From Armatimonadota bacterium (GTDB taxonomy: Bacteria; Armatimonadota; UBA5829; JAUSEB01): a stretch of 38,632 nucleotides of DNA. The stretch is taken from the NCBI GenBank assembly GCA_030649165.1, contig JAUSGG010000115.1, positions 1 through 38,632 on the forward strand, read 5' to 3'. Position numbers and translations under genes: made by a program. The notes below the pieces were generated by a model. It ran no database searches. It was not told where the DNA came from and worked only from the letters and a program-made list of their open reading frames with translations. Positions 25,535-33,007 of this stretch are shown here, piece by piece; position 1 is the first letter of the stretch, and each line of letters starts with the position of its first letter.

Positions 25535-26651
25535 ACCTCGCCGCCTTTCTCAGCAACACTACGCCCGCCGTCAGCGCGAGCAGCACGGCCGCAAATGAGC
25601 CCAGCACGGGCGGCATCGTCCCGTTCTTGGCCAATGCCGAAGTGAAATGCCACACTATCCAGTATAGAAATATTATCAGCACGCTGAGTCCCAGGCCGAC
25701 CGAGGACCCGCCCCGGTGCGATCTGAGACCGAGCGAAGACGCCAATACCGCGAACACGAACGCCGAAACCGGAAGAGCCAGCTTGTTGTAAAGGTCCAGT
25801 TCCTCTTCCCTCGTCGGCGCGCCAATCGAGTGCAGCTTTCGAATGTGGCGCAGCAACTGGGAAAAGCTCAACTCTTCCGCCCGTTTCTGGTATGCCTCGA
25901 TCTCTTCAGGCGTGTGCCTCAGACTGACCGCTATGCCCATCGAGCTGAACCTGTTCGTGCCCACCAGGTCCCCCTCCGGCGGCGGACGCTCCTGCAGCAG
26001 CGACTCCGAATATCCTTCGCGCAGCCGCCAAACGTAATCTCCGTTCTTCTCGCCCTCGTATCTCGCCGTCTTGGCGCGGAAGAACAACCGCGGCGCGTTA
26101 TCGCGAAACAGAATAACCGTAACGTCTCGCAGCGAACGCGACGCGGGATCTATCCCGCCCTGCACGTACACTATCGAGTTCGTTACGCCGTTCTTTATGT
26201 CGGCGAATGGTATAGGCTTGGCGAGCGCGACGTGCTCCTTGAGCAGTCTCGTCCGCATCTCCCTTGCCCGGGCGGTTGCCGCGGGGACGACATTTTCGTT
26301 TAGTATAAAACCGAGTGCGCTCACCACAATGCCGAGAGCGAAGACTACAATCACAATCCTGTACAGGCTCACGCCCCCAGCGTAAATTGCGATGATCTCG
26401 CTCTCGGAAGACAGCCGGCCTATTGCCAGCAGCGTCGCCAGCAGGACCGCCATCGGCAGGACCATGACTATGATCGCCGGCAGTTGCAGCGCGATCAACT
26501 CCCCGGCGACCCCCACCGGCAGTCCTTTGACTATATCGTTGATTATCTTAAGCAGGTCGCGTCCCGCGAAGAATATCGACGCGAACGCGGCCACGCCGAA
26601 TACGAAAGGTCCGAGCAGCTCGCGTATGATCAGGCGGTCCAGCAGTCTCAT
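25533..26651 (-). CDS. LptF/LptG-family permease of the LPS export system
   Basis: A 372-residue inner-membrane protein of the YjgP/YjgQ family. It starts RLLDRLIIRELLGPFVFGVA (cytoplasmic amphipathic helix into TM1), has TM helices around 60-80 and 98-118, a large periplasmic beta-jellyroll-like domain (125-275), then three TM helices (about 288-308, 312-332, 345-366). The Lpt transporter lifts LPS from the inner membrane to LptC. Only one LptF/G gene is present here, while the E. coli complex uses two different subunits; this copy may form a homodimer or the second gene may lie elsewhere. Confidence 0.87.
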   Translation of the reverse strand: MRLLDRLIIRELLGPFVFGVAAFASIFFAGRDLLKIINDIVKGLPVGVAGELIALQLPAIIVMVLPMAVLLATLLAIGRLSSESEIIAIYAGGVSLYRIVIVVFALGIVVSALGFILNENVVPAATARAREMRTRLLKEHVALAKPIPFADIKNGVTNSIVYVQGGIDPASRSLRDVTVILFRDNAPRLFFRAKTARYEGEKNGDYVWRLREGYSESLLQERPPPEGDLVGTNRFSSMGIAVSLRHTPEEIEAYQKRAEELSFSQLLRHIRKLHSIGAPTREEELDLYNKLALPVSAFVFAVLASSLGLRSHRGGSSVGLGLSVLIIFLYWIVWHFTSALAKNGTMPPVLGSFAAVLLALTAGVVLLRKAAR

Positions 26652-26667
26652 AGAACCTCTTCCGCCT

Positions 26668-27387
26668 TCACATCGAAAACCTGTCGCCCAGGTAGAATTG
26701 TTTGGCTACGGGATCGTTCGGCAGATCGGCGGACGAACCCGACGTCCGTATCTGTCCGTCCGATATTATGTACGCGCGGTCGGTTATCGCAAGCGTCTCG
26801 CGCACGTTGTGGTCGGTTATGATTATACCTATGCCCTTAGTCTTCAGTTGGGCGATAATGTCTTGAATGTCGCCGATTGCTATCGGATCGACCCCGGTGA
26901 ACGGCTCGTCCAGAAGGATGAAATGCGGCTCGGTGGCCAGCGCCCGGGCGATTTCGGTGCGCCTGCGCTCGCCGCCGGACAATATCTGCCCTTTCTGGTT
27001 CCTGATGCTTTCGATATTGAGTTCCTTCAGCAGCGCCTCCAGCCTCTTGTTTCGCTCCCGACCGCCCATGCCCATCATTTCCAGGACCAAAAGGATATTT
27101 TCGGCAACTGTCAGCTTCCGAAACACCGAGGGCTCCTGTGGGAGATAGCCGATGCCCATCCTCGCCCGGCGGTACATCGGCAGGCCCGAGATATCCTTAC
27201 CGTCGAGAAGCACCCGCCCGCCGTCCGGCTTAACCAGGCCGACGATCATGTAGAAGGTCGTCGTCTTGCCGGCGCCGTTCGGGCCGAGCAGTCCGACGAT
27301 CTCGCCCTTGGAAATCTCCAGGCTTATCCCGTCGACCACATTTCGCCCGCGGTATGTCTTTATTAGTTCCTGCGTAACGATATTCAA
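26668..27387 (-). CDS. lptB: LPS export ABC transporter ATP-binding protein LptB
   Basis: A 239-residue cytoplasmic ATPase. Walker [10 protein letters not shown] (35-43), Q-loop Q84, signature LSGGE (136-140), Walker B FILLDEP with Asp160/Glu161, and H-loop His193 are all intact. [20 protein letters not shown] matches the LptB subfamily closely. It powers LPS extraction with the LptF/G permease. The start is TTG. It lies 1 nt after lptA and 16 nt before lptF, so the genes form one operon. Confidence 0.93.
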   Translation of the reverse strand: MNIVTQELIKTYRGRNVVDGISLEISKGEIVGLLGPNGAGKTTTFYMIVGLVKPDGGRVLLDGKDISGLPMYRRARMGIGYLPQEPSVFRKLTVAENILLVLEMMGMGGRERNKRLEALLKELNIESIRNQKGQILSGGERRRTEIARALATEPHFILLDEPFTGVDPIAIGDIQDIIAQLKTKGIGIIITDHNVRETLAITDRAYIISDGQIRTSGSSADLPNDPVAKQFYLGDRFSM

Positions 27388-27388
27388 G

Positions 27389-27913
27389 CTACGGCCTTCC
27401 TGACGATTTCGGGCTTACGCTGAAACGACTCCCCGATGGCCGGCTCGTCGCCACAACGCGCCCTTCCTTAAGATACAGCGTTACTGTGTCGCCTGACAAC
27501 ACGACCGGCCGGGCAAACCTCGCGCTGTCGAACCTTTTCACGATGACGTTCCCGCTGAGTTCGGCGCGCTGCTGCGACGGGCGGATAACCGCTCTTTCGC
27601 AGGTTGCGTCGAGCGCGGCGCCCGCGCCCCGGACCACTCGGAGCTTAACGCGCCCCACGGCTTGCACGGTCGCTATCATCTGCCGCCCCTTTGACTTTGT
27701 GAGCGCAAGGACAAGCCTCGACGCGGACAACCTCAGTTTTCCGTCTCCGGACGTGATCCGCGGAGCTCCGCCGGAGGCGACGATCCTGCTCTCGGTCATT
27801 TCGAGTGTGCGCCACCCGACGAGGTTGTACGTGGCGTCCTGCCCAGCGGCGCCCGCGAGGACCGCGAGGGCCAGTAGCAGCAGAGTCGGAGCTATTGACC
27901 GGAGTCGTTTCAT
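27389..27913 (-). CDS. lptA: LptA/OstA-like periplasmic LPS-binding protein
   Basis: A 174-residue protein with a signal peptide ([20 protein letters not shown]). The body has short beta strands with the OstA-like pattern ([72 protein letters not shown]), as in the jellyroll bridge that carries LPS across the periplasm. It overlaps lptC by 4 nt. Weak sequence conservation is normal for the family; context supports the call. Confidence 0.82.
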   Translation of the reverse strand: MKRLRSIAPTLLLLALAVLAGAAGQDATYNLVGWRTLEMTESRIVASGGAPRITSGDGKLRLSASRLVLALTKSKGRQMIATVQAVGRVKLRVVRGAGAALDATCERAVIRPSQQRAELSGNVIVKRFDSARFARPVVLSGDTVTLYLKEGRVVATSRPSGSRFSVSPKSSGRP

Positions 27914-28518
27914 AGGCTGAGTTTCAGCGCGGTCGCGGCCAGTGAAGCTTTACCCCCTTTGTCTGACCACAGCTTAACCTCTTTCAGAGTCGTATCGCCC
28001 TCCAACCGGTCCGCCGATAAGGCGCCCGCATCCGACGCCACGCTTATGCCGCCCTCACCCAAAAGCCGGTTTTCGCGGTTCTTCCATACGAGCGACTCGG
28101 CGCGCGCTCGGACGTTGCCGAGGAGCGATTGTACGACGATCCCGCCGGTAGCTCTGAGCGTGCCCGCTTTCGCGTCGGCATCGATCGTGTCCGCCGAAAG
28201 AGATGCAGCTTCCCTGCCGTTCTTGTAGAGAATGGCCTTCGCCCCTTTGAGGCGCGCTTTGCCGGTCTCCTCGTCCGCGACGAATGTCTTTGCCCGGGCG
28301 CGCATAATATACCGTCCCCCGGACTGCCAGGAGAGTTCCCGGACCCCGTGCGTCACAACCCGCAGCCGCGGGGATTGCAGCCCCCTGCCGGCGCGCGGCG
28401 GCGTTACAGCCGGCTTTCGGACCGCGTTCCGAACACGCCCTGGCTTACCACAGCCGGCGAGCGCCGCCATCAGCATCACCAAAACAACCAGACACAGGCT
28501 CAGCCGGCGATTCGCCAA
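27910..28518 (-). CDS. lptC: LptC-like LPS export lipoprotein
   Basis: A 202-residue protein. Residues 7-22 are a hydrophobic signal and LAGC (20-23) is a lipobox, suggesting a lipid-anchored form rather than the single-TM anchor of E. coli LptC. The body has LptC/OstA-type strands (MRARAKTFVADEETGKARLK, ASLSADTIDADAKAGTLRAT, ENRLLGEGGISVASDAGALS). It should pass LPS from LptB-F/G to LptA. The start is TTG with GGAGG 8 nt upstream. It is the first gene of the operon. Confidence 0.8.
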   Translation of the reverse strand: MANRRLSLCLVVLVMLMAALAGCGKPGRVRNAVRKPAVTPPRAGRGLQSPRLRVVTHGVRELSWQSGGRYIMRARAKTFVADEETGKARLKGAKAILYKNGREAASLSADTIDADAKAGTLRATGGIVVQSLLGNVRARAESLVWKNRENRLLGEGGISVASDAGALSADRLEGDTTLKEVKLWSDKGGKASLAATALKLSL

Positions 28519-28833
28519 ATCGCTGCCCTCCTTGGACGGCCGCCGAATTAAGGCGCTGAGAAAAGCTCAGGCTTTATAGAAGTCGTTTCACCGGTTGGCC
28601 AGACATTCTTGTCCGGCCTACCTCGCACAAACTTGACCAACTTTTCTGCGTTAAGTTTAGCACAAACACCGCCGCCAGGCAACGCAGCAGGCAGGCATGC
28701 TCAGTGACCGGTGAACAGTAAACAGGATTTCGGGGCGCGCCGGTGAGGGTGAACTCCACATGTAACTTCTAACTTCTAAATTGGGTATACTGCAACCGGC
28801 AAGGCATACCATACCAGCAAGGTGGCGAGGACA
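28519..28833. other. Intergenic region between lptC and ACT-domain gene
   Basis: No gene seen. It contains a CTGAG-AAAAG-CTCAG dyad (about 28556-28570), a 12-nt-arm imperfect hairpin (28593-28604 with 28611-28622, 10 of 12 paired, GGCC core), and two AACTTCT units (about 28763-28777), the inverse of the heptamer repeat at 4529-4549. TATACT near 28785-28790 could be the -10 of the ACT-domain gene. Confidence 0.5.
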
Positions 28834-29232
28834 ATGGCGAAGGAGATTCAACAGTCGATTTTCCTGGAGAATGCGGTCGGGAAGTTGGCGAACCTGTGCT
28901 CGGAGCTGAAAGCCGCCCAGGTCAATGTGAAGGCGATCTCGGTGGTGGACTCGGGCGATTTCGGCGTAGTTCGTATGCTCACCGATAATCCGGAGAAAAC
29001 GAGCGATATTCTGAAGGAGCGAAGACTCTCTTTTCTCGAGTCTCAGGTGATCACGAGTCTACTGCCGGACAAGCCCGGCGCTCTGGCCGATGCGGCGCGC
29101 GAACTTGCGGAAGCCGGGGTGAACATCCAGTACGTCTATGGAAGCGCCGCTGGAGAGGGACGGGCTCTCGTAGTGTTCCGAGTATCCGCTCCGTCCCTCG
29201 CTGAGGAGATTCTTTCCAGGATATCCTCTTAA
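28834..29232 (+). CDS. Tandem ACT-domain protein
   Basis: A 132-residue cytoplasmic protein with two ACT-like units: IQQSIFLENAVGKLANLCSE ... GVVRMLTD (residues 4-49), and SLLPDKPGALADAARELAEA ... VYGSAAGEGRALVVFRV (about 69-122). The second unit has the classical P-G-aLA-vt-L-a-GiNi pattern of amino-acid-binding ACT domains. It is probably a small regulator responding to an amino acid. The ATG at 28834 is preferred over the GTG at 28822 because GAGG lies 3-4 nt upstream and the family N-terminus fits. Confidence 0.82.
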   Translation: MAKEIQQSIFLENAVGKLANLCSELKAAQVNVKAISVVDSGDFGVVRMLTDNPEKTSDILKERRLSFLESQVITSLLPDKPGALADAARELAEAGVNIQYVYGSAAGEGRALVVFRVSAPSLAEEILSRISS

Positions 29233-29306
29233 GAAATGCTCGGTCCCGTGCCGATAATTGAACATGCGCCAACTGTCTGGCCATACCAGTTATCGCTGAG
29301 GACCGG

Positions 29307-31262
29307 ATGCACGCAAAATTCGCCGCAAGGCTTGCTATCGTCTTTGGACTATCTACTATCTGCGTAACTACGTTCGCAATTGGATTGCTCTACACTCGCG
29401 CGCGCGACGCCGTGCATAGGGAGATCAACGCCAAGCTGATCGATGTGGCTTTGAGCTCCAGTCAGCTCGTCGATCCGCAGGCGCTGAAGTCAATCCACAC
29501 AGCCAATGACCCCGGCTACCGGCGCACTAGAAACACTCTTGAACGACTGCGCAAAAGCAATCCCCGGCTGGTGCACATATATGCGCTCGTCAAGACCGCT
29601 GAGCCCGGAAAACTGAAGTTCGTGGTAGACGTAGGCGGGGCGGCTACTCCGACGGCCAGGTTGGGGTGCCCCCTCGACGCCAGAAACCATCCGGAAATGC
29701 TGGAAGCGTTTAAGCAGCCAACCGTCGATGGGCGGGTTCGGACAGACAGATGGGGTAGCTGGATTTCCGCTTATGCGCCGATCAAGAACTATCTTGGGCA
29801 GACGATCGCCATACTCGGCATCGATATGGAGGCGCAGTATATCCTGCACGAAGAAGACGCTCTGGGCGTGGCCGCGTATCTGGCGTTTTCCATTGCGATC
29901 GGCCTCGCGGTGCTGCTGACACTGATCTTCGCATCCCGCATCAGCCGCCCGGTCTGGCAGTTGACCACGGCCACGCGCCACATTGCGGAAGGCAATCTGG
30001 ACTACACCATCAGAATCGACAGTAAGGACGAGATCGGCGAGCTTGCCAAGAGCTTCAACCAAATGGTCTCTTCGCTGAAAGAGAGTCAGAACCGGCTGCT
30101 GAAACGCGCCAACACTGACGGTCTTACCGGCCTGTATAACCACAGGTATTTCCAGGAAAGACTCAATCAGGAGCTCAAACGCGCGCTGCGCTACGGCAGG
30201 CCGCTGTCGCTGATAATGATCGACGTAGACGGCTTCAAGACGATCAACGACACGATGGGCCATCCCGCCGGCGACACTATTCTGCAGAAAATCGCCGAAA
30301 CGATATCGGAAAATGTCCGCGATATAGACATCCCGACCCGTTACGGCGGGGACGAGTTCGCCATCATCCTGCCCGAAACAGAATTGCAGGAAGCGATGCA
30401 GACCGCGGAACGAATCCGCGGCGTGCTCGACGGAACCGCGCGCTCTCGCGCGGAGAACGCGGAGAACCCGGAAGAAACCGGCGGTCTTCCGCACAACGTG
30501 ACTGTCAGCGTCGGCGTGGCCGTGTGTCCGAAACACGCAAAACAGCGAGACTCACTGCTCGCCGCCGCGGACATAGCCATGTATCACGCGAAACACGTCT
30601 CCCAAAACGCCGTTTGCGGCTACGATGATGTTCCCGGCGCCGGAAGCTCGATGGATCCTTGTCGCATTCACGCGTTCCTCCAGAGCGCAAGCGTCGCAAC
30701 TATCGCCGCGCTGGCCGCGGCTGTAGACGCCAAAGACCATTATACAAAGGGCCATTCCGAATCTGTCGCCAAATACGCTGTCGCGATCGCGAATGAACTG
30801 CACATGTCCGACGAAGAGAAGTTCAGCGTGCGCATCGCGGCGCTGCTGCACGATGTCGGCAAGATCGGCATGCCGGACACTATTCTCAAGAATCCGGGCG
30901 CGCTTTCGGCAGAACAAAGGCAGATCGTGCGCGATCACCCGTCTGTCGGCGAGAGCATTGTGAAACAAGTCCCGCAGTTGCAGAAAATCCTCCCCGGCAT
31001 ACTCTACCACCACGAACGCTACGACGGCGCCGGCTATCCCTGCGGGCTGTTGGGCGACCACATTCCTCTGCTTGCCAGGATCATCTGCGTCGCGGATTCG
31101 TTCGACGCCATGACCTCCAATCGGCCCTACCGGGAGGCCATGACTACCGACGTGGCCATTGCGCAGCTCCGGGCGTCGACCGGGAAGCAGTTCGACCCGA
31201 GACTCGTGGACGCGTTCATCCGGTGGTTAAAGAGCGAGGACGTCCAGGCCAACGCGGCATAG
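29307..31262 (+). CDS. Membrane sensor with GGDEF and HD-GYP domains (c-di-GMP turnover)
   Basis: A 651-residue protein. TM1 (8-30), an extracytoplasmic sensor (about 31-185; cache-like), TM2 (187-208), HAMP (about 210-262), GGDEF (about 265-435) and HD-GYP (about 455-645). The diguanylate cyclase motif GGDEF (347-351) is intact, and RDID (338-341), five residues upstream, fits the inhibitory I-site RxxD. The HD-GYP has HD (515-516), HHERYDGAGYP (568-578) and other expected His residues. Both activities may be present, so it could make and degrade c-di-GMP. It lies 74 nt after the ACT-domain gene. Confidence 0.92.
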   Translation: MHAKFAARLAIVFGLSTICVTTFAIGLLYTRARDAVHREINAKLIDVALSSSQLVDPQALKSIHTANDPGYRRTRNTLERLRKSNPRLVHIYALVKTAEPGKLKFVVDVGGAATPTARLGCPLDARNHPEMLEAFKQPTVDGRVRTDRWGSWISAYAPIKNYLGQTIAILGIDMEAQYILHEEDALGVAAYLAFSIAIGLAVLLTLIFASRISRPVWQLTTATRHIAEGNLDYTIRIDSKDEIGELAKSFNQMVSSLKESQNRLLKRANTDGLTGLYNHRYFQERLNQELKRALRYGRPLSLIMIDVDGFKTINDTMGHPAGDTILQKIAETISENVRDIDIPTRYGGDEFAIILPETELQEAMQTAERIRGVLDGTARSRAENAENPEETGGLPHNVTVSVGVAVCPKHAKQRDSLLAAADIAMYHAKHVSQNAVCGYDDVPGAGSSMDPCRIHAFLQSASVATIAALAAAVDAKDHYTKGHSESVAKYAVAIANELHMSDEEKFSVRIAALLHDVGKIGMPDTILKNPGALSAEQRQIVRDHPSVGESIVKQVPQLQKILPGILYHHERYDGAGYPCGLLGDHIPLLARIICVADSFDAMTSNRPYREAMTTDVAIAQLRASTGKQFDPRLVDAFIRWLKSEDVQANAA

Positions 31263-31317
31263 GGTTGTAAGGGTTTTAGGGTTTTAGGGTTCGGGGTTCT
31301 GAGGTTCTGAGGTTGAG
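31263..31317 (+). repeat. G/T-rich degenerate tandem repeat
   Basis: Starts directly after the stop codon: units of the type GGTTTTAG (two near-perfect 8-mers) and then GGTTCTGA (two). Similar to 21063-21117. Confidence 0.7.
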
Positions 31318-31357
31318 ATTCTGAAGTGAAACCCGGTTCCAGCAAAGGCCCATCCCT

Positions 31358-31440
31358 GCCCTATCTCTCCAGGCGCCTTACCTGAAGGAAACAAGAAGGC
31401 CCTATCCCTCCAGGTACCTTACCTGGAGGAAACAAAAAAG
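31358..31440 (+). repeat. Two tandem 41-nt hairpin units
   Basis: Copies at 31358-31398 and 31399-31440 share most positions (gccctat, ctccagg, ccttacctg, aggaaacaa). In the second, CCTCCAGGTA/TACCTGGAGG is a perfect 10-bp stem with a 3-nt loop (31407-31429); in the first the stem is degraded. A6-G-T6 follows (31435-31446). It may terminate the c-di-GMP gene or be a structured leader for the next ORF. Confidence 0.65.
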
Positions 31441-31460
31441 TTTTTTCTCCCCGGCCTGCA

Positions 31461-31490
31461 ACTGACACGTTTTGTCAGTAACGTACGTTA
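31461..31490. promoter_or_regulatory. Two adjacent dyads, possible operator
   Basis: ACTGACA (31461-31467) pairs with TGTCAGT (31473-31479), and the 12-nt perfect palindrome TAACGTACGTTA (31479-31490) follows at once. They lie about 100 nt before the 64-residue ORF. Adjacent dyads of this size are typical of repressor operators; no regulator can be named. Confidence 0.4.
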
Positions 31491-31589
31491 CAATCCAACT
31501 GCGAGTCCCTCTCCTTATGGGCCCGTCCTGAGCCTGCAGTAGGAAGAGGCTGGGGTAAAATCGGTCATTCTCAACCGCGGAGACGACTT

Positions 31590-31784
31590 ATGGACGAGAG
31601 TTTTCCGAAGGACCTGCGCGATTACCTGCGCGCCAGGCCCTCTTTGAGCAAGCGCCAGAAGGCGGCGCTCTCCGAACTTGTCAGGGACTGTCAGGAGCAG
31701 GTGGGTTTGCGGCCCGATGAACTGGCGGCGCGGTACGTCCGCAGATGCCTCAAATCAGGCTGGAGATCGGTGAATCCGGGATAA
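31590..31784 (+). CDS. Small hypothetical protein (64 residues)
   Basis: Not recognised. A soluble, charged, probably helical protein: FPKDLRDYLRARPSLSKRQK then AALSELVRDCQEQVGLRPDE then ARYVRRCLKSGWRSVNPG. Two Cys residues (34 and 53). No membrane segment. Weak GGAGA ribosome site about 10 nt before ATG. The composition fits the neighbours, and the upstream dyads suggest regulated expression. Confidence 0.5.
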   Translation: MDESFPKDLRDYLRARPSLSKRQKAALSELVRDCQEQVGLRPDELAARYVRRCLKSGWRSVNPG

Positions 31785-31823
31785 CACGCCAACCATCAAC
31801 CACCAACGATCAACTAACAACCA

Positions 31824-32816
31824 TCATGCGTGCAACTCCAGCACGTCCCGATCTTCAAGCACGTCGTCCCTCCCGACCATCTGTCCGTCGAACCTGCCAT
31901 GTCCCCAAATCCGGGCGAACCTGAGGCGCTCCGCGAAATCTTTGTGCACCATCGTCGCCAGTTCCTGCACGGTAGTCCCATGCGGGACGACGTAAGGCGT
32001 CTCCATGTCCGGCGGCTTGCCCGGTATCTTCGTGTAGACGCGTACGATGTCGAGCATCTTAAAGACCTGCTGCTTCAACTCTTCCAGGCCCCTGCCGGTA
32101 TCCGCTGAGATAGGCAGAATCGGAAATCGGCCGTCGTACGCCTCGATAACGACTTCGAGGTTGTCAAAGCTGCTCGGCTCGTCCATCTTGTTGGCGACCA
32201 GGATCGTCTTCTTCGCCGCGACTATGCCGAACTCGTCCGGCGGAACCGGCCTGTCCCAACCGTACAGGCTGACACGGAACTTCTCCAGCGTCCGCGCGGT
32301 CGTTTCGATCTGGTCCAGAACGGCCCCATCGCTCATATCCAGCAGGAAGAGCGCGGCATCGGCGTTTCTCACAATAGCTGCCATCCACGGCTCCGTAAAC
32401 TCCTGTGTAATCGGCGGCAAATCGACTATCTGGAGATAGATGTCCTCGTACGGCATCATCCCCGGCAGCGGCATTTGCGTGGTGAAGGGGTAATCGCCGA
32501 TATCGGGATGAGCGTTCGTCAGGCGAGAGAGGAGCCGGGACTTGCCCGCGTTCGGCGGCCCGACGAGCACGACCTGTCCCCCACCCTCTTTCTCGACGTT
32601 GTACTCCGCGCCGCGCTTGCCGTGAGTTTTCCTGTCATTCTGCTGTTTCAGCTTGGAGATGCGGCGTTTGATATCCGCCCGCATGTGCTCCGTGCCCTTG
32701 TGCTTGGGGATGACGGCCATCATCTCATCAAGGGCCAGCAGCTTCTCCGCCGGAGTTTCGGCGAGACGATAACGCTCTTCGGCCTGTCTGTATTCGGGAG
32801 TGAGATTGGCGGGCAT
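31824..32816 (-). CDS. DRG/Obg-like GTPase with TGS domain
   Basis: A 330-residue cytoplasmic GTPase. A helical N-terminus (1-75; DRG-like basic stretch [20 protein letters not shown]), G1 GPPNAGKS (86-93), G2 region FTTQMPLPG (111-119), G3 as DLPP (132-135) instead of DxxG, G4 NKMD (209-212), G5 PISADTGRG, then a TGS domain (about 262-330; [20 protein letters not shown]) ending [13 protein letters not shown]-type proteins bind ribosomes; the bacterial role is not well known. The lack of the G3 glycine is notable. Confidence 0.83.
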   Translation of the reverse strand: MPANLTPEYRQAEERYRLAETPAEKLLALDEMMAVIPKHKGTEHMRADIKRRISKLKQQNDRKTHGKRGAEYNVEKEGGGQVVLVGPPNAGKSRLLSRLTNAHPDIGDYPFTTQMPLPGMMPYEDIYLQIVDLPPITQEFTEPWMAAIVRNADAALFLLDMSDGAVLDQIETTARTLEKFRVSLYGWDRPVPPDEFGIVAAKKTILVANKMDEPSSFDNLEVVIEAYDGRFPILPISADTGRGLEELKQQVFKMLDIVRVYTKIPGKPPDMETPYVVPHGTTVQELATMVHKDFAERLRFARIWGHGRFDGQMVGRDDVLEDRDVLELHA

Positions 32817-32874
32817 CGTGTATGCGCCTCTACCCGTAGATTAACACATTTTTGGGGCAGTCGGAAGAGTCCGA

Positions 32875-32940
32875 CAACCATCAACCGTCAACCGTCAACT
32901 GACAACCGACAAACAACCCGACAAACAACCCGATTGACCG
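32875..32940. repeat. CAACC-rich short tandem repeats
   Basis: Degenerate heptamer-like units (caaccgt, caacccga, acaaaca) upstream of the symporter gene. A similar tract (accatcaaccaccaac) lies between the 64-residue ORF and the GTPase, about 31789-31825. Confidence 0.6.
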
Positions 32941-33007
32941 TCCGCCTTTTGTCCGATAGAATTAGCTCAGGTATTCCCTCTATTGAACCGCATGGAGGCA
33001 TATGTAA

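Noticed and set aside
31358-31440. Known riboswitch class before the 64-residue ORF
   Set aside because: The tandem hairpins do not match the conserved core of any class that can be recognised by eye.
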